NCBI GenBank assembly: GCA_038502395.1
Contig: JARJIL010000009.1
Coordinates: 28,447,647 to 28,511,646 of the forward strand
Origin: Dittrichia graveolens
Taxonomy: Eukaryota > Streptophyta > Magnoliopsida > Asterales > Asteraceae
Length of the DNA: 64,000 nt
Reading direction: 5' to 3'
Positions 22,705 through 31,053 of the stretch are shown one piece after another. A program made the position numbers and the translations under genes. The notes beneath the pieces were generated by a model, which did not search any database, had not been told where the DNA came from, and saw only the letters and a program-made list of their open reading frames with translations. Within the stretch, counting starts at the first letter, position 1; every line of letters starts with the position of its first letter.

Positions 22705-23502
22705 TTAGAAACTAGCACCTGTGTAACACTTTACACAAAGATCTTCTTCCAAACCCCCATATATCAAGAACATGTCTTTGGTTCTTCTTAAGTATTTTAA
22801 AATGTTCTTGATTTCCATCCCATGGCTATCTCTTGGGTTTTGTTGGTATCTGCTCGTCATGCTCAAAGCATACGAGACATCTAGTCTAGTGCATAGCATG
22901 GCATACATGATGGATCCAATTGCAGAACCATATGGGATCTCACTCATTCTATCTAGCTCTTCTTTTGAGCTAGAGCTTTGAGCTTTACTCAAAAACGTGC
23001 CTTGTGCCATTGGCAAGAATCCTCTCTTAGAATTCTTCATCTTGAACTGTTTCAAGATCTTGTCAATATATGCACTTTGACTTAGACCAATAAGACGCCT
23101 AGATTTATTCCTATAGATCTTTATTCCAAGAATATAGGCGGCTTCTCCCAAGTCTTTCATTGAGAAACACTTCCCAAGCCAAGACTTAATGTATTGCAAG
23201 GTCGGGATGTCGTTTCCAATGAGTAGTATGTCATCAACATAAAAGACAAGGAATGCTACTACGCTCCCACTAGTTTTCTTGTAAACACACGGTTCATCTT
23301 CTGATTTGATAAAACCAAACTCTTTGATTTTCTCATCAAATCGAAGATTCCAACTTCGAGATGCTTGCTTTAGTCCATAAATGGATCTTTTAAGCTTGCA
23401 CACCTTGTTAGGATACTTAGGATCTACAAAATCTTCAGGCTGAACCATATTGACATCTTCACTTAAGTGTCCATTTAGAAAAGCCGTTTTGACATCCATT
23501 TG
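22705..23502 (-). pseudogene. Copia 2 reverse transcriptase C-terminal two-thirds
   Basis: Uninterrupted for about 265 codons on the minus strand. It starts at MDVKTAFLNG, passes KRSIYGLKQASRSW and LVFYVDDILLIG (catalytic Asp pair intact) and DLGEAAYILGIKI, and reaches the connection to RNase H (PYGSAIGSIMYAMLCT, YLRRTKDMFLIYGG). Gypsy E4 splits the gene just before MDVKTAF. The N-terminal part resumes at 33565. Confidence 0.92.
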
Positions 23503-25960
23503 TGTAACATCCTCAACTTGGCCCTAGTTGTAAATACCATGTACGTGTACGTAGTTAGTGTAATAGGAAGTGATTATTCTTATGTACTCGTTGAGTCTAA
23601 ACTAGTATATTTGTGTTGGTATATTTTGTGTGTGTGTATATATATATATATGTTAAGTATATATATATATATATATTAGTTGTTAAATTAAAAAGGAAAA
23701 GAAAGTTAAGAAAATTCAGAGGCAAACCGCCAATGGAATGTGTGTGTATGTATAAGTAGATATGTGTTTGATATAGTTGACTTAAAGTTAAAGCTAGTGA
23801 AAGTAGCAAACACACACTTTTCTCTCGTTACTCTCTCTTATATCAGATTTCTGGGAAAGAAGAAGAAGAATTCGGTTGTTGAATTTCCAAATGTTAGTAC
23901 TATGGTTCAAGTATGTTTAAAAGATTAGAGTCATGCTTAGATATGGCTGGAAACACAAATTCATGCAAGAGTACCTTGAAGAACATGAAAACTCACTTTC
24001 TAAATGGGTTTTGCATGTTTGGTGTTCTTGTTTGGATTTGGGGTATTTAAGATGTTCATACAAGTAGAATATGATGTTCTAAGATGTTCTGGGCTTAAAA
24101 CCAGCAAAAATGAAGTTGTTAAGATTATTAAATGAAGCTATCGGAATTTTAGTGTATGAATGTGTCGGATTCCGAGACTATGATAGTGTCGGAATCCGTT
24201 ATTTGTTGAAATCCGGAGGATTTGTCGGAATCCGATAGAAGTGTCGGATTCCGCATGTCTGTCGGATTTCATGTCCCGGATTTCTTTGTATGTATCAGAA
24301 TCCGCAAATGTCGGATTTCATACGAAAGTTGGATTCCCAAGTTGTTGGAATCCGCAAGTTATCGGATTCCCAAAATCCGCAAGAATGTCGGATTTCAAGT
24401 GTCGGAATCCGACAGTATCAGATTTCATTGCAAATGTCGGATTTCCATGTCTCGGATTGCCTTCTGTGTGTCAGAATCCGCAAGTGTTGGATTCCGTGTG
24501 CGTGGTTGGATTCCTAAGTATTGGAATCCGATAGAAGAGTGTCGGATTTAATGATTCACGTGTGTCGGATTTCATAAATCCGACAGTTTTGGCGGATTTG
24601 TGCTAATTCCATGATTAAGTGTTTGTTTTGTAGTCTTGTTGTGCATATGTGAATGATTAATGTAAGTATGATATTTTAGGTGAACTTGTTGTGTTAGTAA
24701 GGTCAAGAAAAAGTACCAGTACGTAATAAACTACTCAGGTGAGTACCTGCTTTCATGAGACTTAGTAGAGTAAGGCTTGCATGCTAGATGAATGTGTGAA
24801 TGTATTGTGTAAGTCTAACTTGCTTTTGTAGGTATGCTCAATAAGGTGATTGTAAGTTTTGAATCATGTTATGATTGCCTGTAAGATGTATAATAGGTGC
24901 ATGTCAGCGGGTCCCGATTGGAACCGCTTAGTTATTAATGATGTACAGTACGAATGAATGATTGAATGATGGATCCCTATGGGATCATATGTACGTATAT
25001 GATGATGATGATGTATCCCCGTGGCATCAAATGTACGTATTTGTGTATGTGCACTGTCTGCAGACTATCTGAAGCATGGTTAAGGTCAGTTGGTTGTAAC
25101 TGGATCCCAAGGGGACTTCGGTCATAATTTGGGATTTAACGGTGATTCGGGGTGCATCCCGGGTCGAAGTTCTGCAGAACCGCCGTGCCTTAATGTGAGA
25201 TTGTAATCAGCCAGGATCTGGCTGGGATTACTAGGGAACCTTTGGTTCTGTAAACGATACTCGGTGGACTGCTTCATGCTCCCCCACTAGCGCAGATGGT
25301 TGTGTCTGATCCCTCGGTCTGAGTTGTTGAGCAGGACAGACTCCCCTGCAGGATTTTATCTTTCTTGCTCTCCCTTAGCAGCGGGAAAGGAGTCTATCTA
25401 TCTGCCTAGCTTTGGTAGATTTCCCCCAACGCGATCCACAGAAATTCCACAAATCCCTTGGTGGATAAGTCCGACGACTCAGCAGCTGTGCGGAATTTTC
25501 TTTCTCATCTGCTGGATCTGATCTATAGTTAGGGGGCAATACATACCAAAAGGACTCTTACTGATCTTGTCAGCACACCGCTATGTGTTAAGCTAGCAAT
25601 TATTGCTTAAGTACGATATGTATGATGTGTATGCTGCATGACTTAGTGTATTGATGCTTATGATAAGTATGTACTCACTAGCTAACTGTTAGCTAATGGT
25701 GCTATGATTTCCCTTTTCAGGTAAAGACTAGAAGGCCTGGTGAGGCGGGCGACTTTTTGTTGTAAATGCCCTTTGTGGGTTGGAACACTTTATGTTGTAA
25801 TGTAATTAGATATTATGGTCGGTTCCTGTGTTAGGTAACACCAACGTATATTTTGGAAACAATGATGACATAAATAACATTTTGTTATTATTAAAAGAAA
25901 ATTTTCATTTGCTAAATCTGAAATATCATTGAAGTAAATGTTTTCGGAAGCGGTGTTACA
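23503..25960 (+). repeat. E4 5' LTR (2458 bp)
   Basis: TGTAACATCCTCAAC...TGTTACA. A (TA)n TATA-like run lies near 23638-23682, with a CT-rich leader-like stretch at 23818-23842. Intron-like landmarks: donor T|GTTAGT at 23893; TCGGATTCCGA word tract 24140-24600; acceptor TATTTTAG ending 24679; 59-nt segment 24680-24738; donor CAG|GTGAGT at 24739; palindrome GTTCTGCAGAAC at 25169-25180; CTAAT at 25693-25697; acceptor CCCTTTTCAG ending 25720. A roughly 200-bp segment at about 25351-25552 is absent from the 3' LTR. Confidence 0.92.
24140..24600. repeat. TCGGATTCCGA word tract (E4 5' LTR; recurs in six other LTRs)
   Basis: An irregular array of short words TCGGATTCCGA, TCGGATTTC, GGAATCCGA and AATCCGACA in both orientations, separated by 8-20 nt. 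Equivalent tracts lie at 15500-15835, 29885-30180, 31685-32165, 50300-50725, 56820-57290 and 61395-61800. In every case it lies between the candidate first donor and the small exon-like segment. Spacing is too irregular for a satellite or a CRISPR array. Confidence 0.85.
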
Positions 25961-25962
25961 AT

Positions 25963-25979
25963 TAGGTATCAGAACCTAA
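25963..25979 (+). other. E4 primer-binding site, decayed
   Basis: TAGGTATCAGAACCTAA matches the initiator-Met type site TGGTATCAGAGCC with a few substitutions and lies 2 nt after the 5' LTR. Confidence 0.8.
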
Positions 25980-25980
25980 G

Positions 25981-27290
25981 TTTGAGTGAATTGGGTACTT
26001 GCAAGAGTATTCGATCTCAAACTCGGGCCCGACCATACAGAAGTGTTCCTATGGGGGGGGGGGTTTGAGTGAGAGTGCTATATGTATACTATTTTGTACG
26101 ATGACTTGTTAGTAAGTAAGTAAGTGAGATAGAGTATTAACTGCTCTTTATCTATCATATAGATGTGTGTACATATCACCTCATTCACTGACAAGATGAG
26201 GTTTGTTCCCCATCTGATTCCTGATGAGACCACCAAAATAAGAAGATTTGTGGCAACTTTGCCACTAGAGTTTCGCCCTCATGTACGGGCAGCTGCTAAT
26301 TTGGATCGGGCTTTTGAAATAGCCCGGAAAATGGAGGGAGATCGCATTCACCGCAAGGGCGAATCTGCTAGTGGAGGGTTAAAGAGATAGTTTCAGCTAT
26401 CTGACAAATCGGGTACTTCCAAAGGACAATCCTCAGTAGGTGGGAAGACTGAGACTTCGAAGAAGCTGAGACCTGAAAATATTTGGTGTTCTTAGTGTCG
26501 CACTTACCATTCTGGTGAGTGTTCTATTGCTACCCAACGATGCTGGAGGTGCGGACAGAAGGGCCACGCTAGTTCTGAGTGTGGTTTTAAAAAGGATGTC
26601 TGCTACCAGTGCTATAAGCCTGGGCACAAGTTGACAGATTGCCCGGAAAGATAGGGTGCTGGATCTAAGGAGTCTTCTAGGAGCCAAAAGAGAGAAAATG
26701 TGCCTCGCGCGAAAGGGAGGGCATTTTAGATGACGGTGGAAGAGACCAAAGATGCGGGGGATGTCGTTACGGGTACATTCTTTACTAACTATTTCCCTGC
26801 TATGTGTTCTTTGACTCTGGAGTTCATTACTCCTTTGTTTCTTTGTCATGTTGTTAGAAGTTAAGATTACTTGTTTCCAAGATGATCAATCCACTTAATG
26901 TGGAAATTTCTAGTAGTAAGGCAGTCTCTGTTACAGAGAAAGTTTCAATAGTTGCTCTTGAAGTCGAGGGAAGCAGTTTCCCTATCTCATTCTTTGTTAT
27001 GCCTATTGTGGGCTTTGATGCTGTTATTGGGATGGATTGGCTCAGCAGTCGTAATGCTGAGATTTTCCGTTCCCAAAGAAAACAAAAGATGATTAACATT
27101 CCTCTTTCTGATGAATCTTATGTTATAGCTTGTGGAGAATGACAGGAGTCTGATATTCCTGTTATCTCATTCTTCGCATATTTATTGATGCCAAGATAGA
27201 GAAACGACCAGTCCTAGATATCAGGGTAGTGTTTGATTACCCTGATGTGTTTCCTGAAAAAACTGCCGGATTTACCTCCGGTCAGTGATG
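25981..27290 (+). pseudogene. gag: E4 gag and protease remnants
   Basis: A stretch of gag C-terminal domain at about 26190-26390 (FVATLPLEFRPHV, LDRAFEIAR) follows the primer site after only about 200 nt, so the gag N-terminus is deleted. Three cysteine clusters lie at about 26483-26640; the first is broken by a stop, and the second and third have CX2CX4HX4C form (CWRCGQKGHASSEC, CYQCYKPGHKLTDC). Protease is represented by the GDVVTGTF entry, a frameshifted active-site area near 26800, and the GFDAVIGMDWLSS segment near 27010-27050. An 11-G run lies at 26053-26063. Multiple stops and shifts. Confidence 0.85.
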
Positions 27291-28377
27291 TCAATTGTAA
27301 GATTAAGTTGTTCTGGGAGCTACTGTGGTGTCTAGAGCTCCATCTCTGATATGTTCTCTAAGTTCTTAAACGAGAACAATTGTACGCCAAGTTGTCTAAG
27401 TGTGAGTTCTGGCTAAGGGAAACGTATTTCCTTGGTTATATTATCTGTAAGGATGGTGTCAAGTAGATCTAGTTAAGGTAGAAGCTATGATGAATTAGGG
27501 AGTTCCTCGAACTCCTTTTGAAATTAAAAGTTTCCTTGCCTTAGCTGGCTGCTATTGGCGGTTCATCCGCAATTTCTTGTAGCGTGCGGGTCCGTTAACG
27601 AAACTGACTCGTAAAGATGTATATGTTGTATGGTCGAAAGCTCAGGAGAGATCTTTTCAAACTAAAACGCAATTATTGTGTGAAGCTCCGATCCTCACCT
27701 TGCTTGATGGTTCGGAAGGCTGTACTGCCTATTGTAAAATCCGTTACCACCCTGGTGAAGCCAGTGTTGTAACGAATGCTTTAAGCGTAGTGGACCGTCA
27801 ACGGGAACTAGATTTATGAAGATCATGATGATGTCTGATGTGCACGCAAGTTGAGATGTATACTAGAGACCTTGTGATCGTCCACAACGATTCGATATTC
27901 TCAAATTGATGTTCGTTTCTTAGTCACAAATGAGTCTATTTTGTTGACTCATTTGATTTAGTTTTATGTTGTTGAGACTATGTCACATCATGGTCCTTCA
28001 TGTGTGATTGTTTTGATTTTGGCTATCTGTTGTTGCTAGTTCTAGCAAAGTTTGGAACGTGAGTTAGGCACTTGTGTTCACCTGAACATTGCCTATCACC
28101 TGCAAACTGATGGCCAATCTGAACGTATGATCCAGAAGTTGGAGAATATGCTTCGTGTGTGTGTTCTTGAAAGTTTCTCCTTGAAGAGACTTTATTGGTC
28201 TTGGATGTAAGGGGAGAAGCTAGGACCACGTTCTATAGACCCATTCAAAGTCGTGCGTAAAGTCAATGATCAGACGGTAACTCTTGAGCTACTGCCTGAA
28301 CTAGTCTATATTCACGATACCTTTAACGTGTGTTACTTATGCAAGTGCCACGTAAAGAGGAGCAGATTGTAACACCG
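27291..28377 (+). pseudogene. pol: E4 reverse transcriptase and integrase remnants
   Basis: Scattered fragments only: the RT palm-thumb segment AKLSKCEFWL near 27390, the FIRNF thumb area near 27560, a trace of RNase H near 27720-27790 (CDAS and DALS regions fused by deletion), and integrase fragments from about 28040 (ELGT...GQSER) to 28377, where solo LTR S4 interrupts. The catalytic RT core with its Asp pair is missing. Large internal deletions join distant domains. Confidence 0.8.
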
Positions 28378-30804
28378 CTTCTGAATTTAGTTACTTTAAT
28401 GGCAAATCAGGTTTTAGCAGCGGAAATTTTTCTTTTTACAACAACCACTAATTATTTACATTAAGTGGGTGTTTTGTAGAGAGAAAAGAAATGGCGAGAA
28501 TTGGTTTATCTTGTTTGGGGGAAATGGTTATAGTTTTGGGAGGAGAAATGGTTTCTCCACCCATTTCCATTTCACCTCTTCCCTTGTATTTTCATTTCTC
28601 TTCAAACTGTGGAGAAATGGAGAGAAATGACAGCCGATGTCTACTCATCATCGTCGATGTCCGGTTGTGATGTGTTTCCGGCATTCTACTCATCATCGTC
28701 GACGTCCGGAGAGGCGGCCAAGGCCGCAACCGCCGTCCGGTGAATTCAGCTACCATTTCTCTGTATCATTTCTTTGATGATACCAAACAAGAGAATCAAT
28801 TTCAATTCTCCACACATTTCTATTTCTCCCCATTTTCATTTCTCCCCTATTTCTATTTCCATTTCTCCTAATTTCTTTTCTCCCTACCAAACACCCCCTA
28901 AAAACTTATCAAAACAACGCAGGTGTTACCAAGTACAGGAACCGACCATTGTATCTAATTACATTACATAAGTACAAGTGTTCCACCCACAAGGGGCAAT
29001 GTATCTCCCAAAAGCAACCCGCCTCGCAGGCCATCTAGTCTTTACCTGAAAAGGGAAATCATAATATCATTAGCTACACTAGCTAGTGAGTACATACAAT
29101 CATAAGCATCAATATAGTAAGTGATGCATCATCTCATAAACAATCATTGCTAGCTTAGCACATAGCGGTGTGCTAACAAGATCGGTAAGAGTCGTGTCTT
29201 GCAGGGTAATCAATCCTGCTCAACAACTCGAACCGGGGGATCAGACAGGACCAATCCGTGCTGGTGGGGGAGAATAAAGCAGTTCACCAAGCATCGTTCA
29301 CAGAGTCAAAGACTCCACAGGTAATCCAGCTACAACCGGCTGATCACCACTCATGTTAAGGCACGGCGGTTCTGCAGAACCTATGGAGGATGCCTCCTGA
29401 ATCACCATGAAATCCCGAAGGATCCAGTTACAACTGACTGACCTTAACCATGCGTCAGATAGTCTACAGACAGTGCACATACACATATACGTTCATTTGA
29501 TCCCACAGGGATCCATCATTTCACATATAACATCATATAGTTATTCATACGTTCATATCATCATGTATTAACTAAGTGGTTCCAATCTGGACGCACTGGC
29601 ATGCACCTGATACATATTCTAACATCATACAAGTCATACACGTACCTCCTCTAGCGTACCTGCAAAAGCAAGTTAGTCATACATAGTACATTCACATAGT
29701 CACTTAGCATGCAAGACTTACTCTACTGAGTCTCATGAAAGCAGGCACTCACCTGAGCTGCTACTACGCACAGGTATTTGATTTGAGTCCTCTAACAAGT
29801 TCACCTAGCATATTATACTTACATCAATCATTCACATGTGCATTCAAGACTTACCAAAAACAACATTCAACTTTGGACATTACATAAATCCGCCAGAACT
29901 GTCGGATTTGGGAAATCCAATGATTCTGTCGGATTCCTGAAATCCGACACATTCAACCATGAAATCCGATACTTAACATTCGGATTCCAACACTTAGAAT
30001 CCGCAACCAAGGAAATCCGATAGACTTGTGGATTCCAATGGCTACAAAACATGAAACCCGACAGAGTTGCGGAATCCGACACTTCTATCGGATTCCGACA
30101 CTTCCTTCGGTTTTCATCACATGCGGATTCCGACAACATCATAGTTGCGGAATCCGACAACTTCATCAACTGTGATTCCAATAACATAATTTGATCATCT
30201 AAACAACTTCATTTTGGCTTGCTTTAAGCCCAGAACATCATAGAATATCACTCTCTATCCATTTAGCCATCATAACCACATCAAATCATATAAGAACACC
30301 AAATATACCAAAACCCACTTTAAAGTAAGCTTTAGCATGTTCTTCATGGTGTTCTTGCATGATTCCATGATTCTAATATTCATGCAACCTTCTAACATCA
30401 ATGATTCTAAGTTGCTAACCTTTTGTAGATTAAACAATCGAGAATCCTTGTTCTTCTTTCTTCTTTTCCAGAAATCTGAGAGAGCAACGAGAGAGGAAAA
30501 GGTGTATGCGGTTTTTTTGTGTGTTTACTCTTCTTTGACTTTCAGTCAACTAACCACGCACACATACATATATTCTCATGTAAAAATAGTGGCGGTTGCC
30601 CCTTTCTTCACATGAGGGTTTCCTCTTAATTAACTATGTACACACATACTTAATACATACATATATTCGTTCATGCATACGTACATACACACATATAAAC
30701 ACATATACATTTAATTCAACAAGTATACACAAAATACTTCTTATTACAATAACTATACATACGTACACACTAATTACAACTAGGCCCAAGTTGAGGATGT
30801 TACA
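28378..30804 (-). repeat. S4: reverse solo LTR of E4's own family, inside E4
   Basis: Reverse LTR, TGTAACACCGC...GGATGTTACA, with target duplication CAGAT (28373-28377) and AAGAT (30805-30809). Joining the flanks restores the integrase EEQI-IPLHELKV reading. It includes a 434-bp MITE. Minus-strand landmarks: donor AAAG|GTTAGC at 30419; word tract 29885-30180; acceptor GCTAG ending 29805; 52-nt segment 29753-29804; donor CAG|GTGAGT at 29752; palindrome GGTTCTGCAGAACC at 29368-29381; branch A near 29070; acceptor CCCTTTTCAG ending 29046. Confidence 0.92.
28465..28898. mobile_element. MITE, probably Tourist/PIF-Harbinger type, inside S4
   Basis: 434 bp, absent from the related E4 LTRs at the corresponding place. 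The ends are imperfect inverted repeats: GTGGGTGTTTTGTAGAGAG on the left, and on the right (reverse complement) GGGGGTGTTTGGTAGGGAG, both continuing AAAAGAAAT. TAA flanks both sides (28462-28464 and 28899-28901), as expected of Harbinger-type transposition. The interior holds a GC-rich core with two near-identical copies of CTACTCATCATCGTCGA (about 28639 and 28687). It has no coding capacity. The superfamily call is inference from TSD and terminus. Confidence 0.8.
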
Positions 30805-31041
30805 AAGATCATTCCACTACATGAATTGAAAGTTAACTCTTCCAAACGACTAGTTAAAGAACCTGTTGAGATTCTTGACACGAAGGTCAAGAAGCTGCGT
30901 AAGAAGATGATCAAGCTAGTCCTTGTGAAATGAAAGCACAACCTAGGTCCAAACCTGACTTGGGAAGTTGAGGACAAGATGAAGGCAAGATACCCTCACC
31001 CGTTTATCACTGAGCGGATTCCAAGGACGGAATCCTCTTAA
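30805..31041 (+). pseudogene. E4 integrase C-terminal end
   Basis: Resumes after S4 with IIPLHELKV. It continues through LDTKVKKLRKK, a TGA replacing the Trp of the VKWKHN motif (near 30930), LTWEVED and RYPH, to the natural TAA at 31039-31041. This is the same chromodomain-like tail as in E1. Confidence 0.88.
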
Positions 31042-31050
31042 GGGGAGTAG
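31041..31050 (+). other. E4 polypurine tract
   Basis: AGGGGAGTAG, overlapping the stop codon and 3 nt before the 3' LTR start at 31054. Confidence 0.85.
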
Positions 31051-31053
31051 ATT

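Noticed and set aside
24222..24551. Overlapping open stretches of about 75-110 codons in all three forward frames, rich in Ser-Asp-Phe and Cys-Arg-Ile
   Set aside because: They are by-products of the TCGGATTCCGA word tract, which lacks stops in several frames. The same occurs at 31769-32101 and other tracts; no start context and no homology to a protein family I know.
26053..26063. Run of 11 G
   Set aside because: A homopolymer in the decayed leader of E4. Possible slippage or assembly artefact; no feature depends on it.
28639..28740. GC-rich core of the MITE as a captured gene fragment
   Set aside because: Two near-identical CTACTCATCATCGTCGA copies and a GGCGGCCAAGGCCGC palindrome explain the composition. 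No reading frame continues through it and I recognise no gene.
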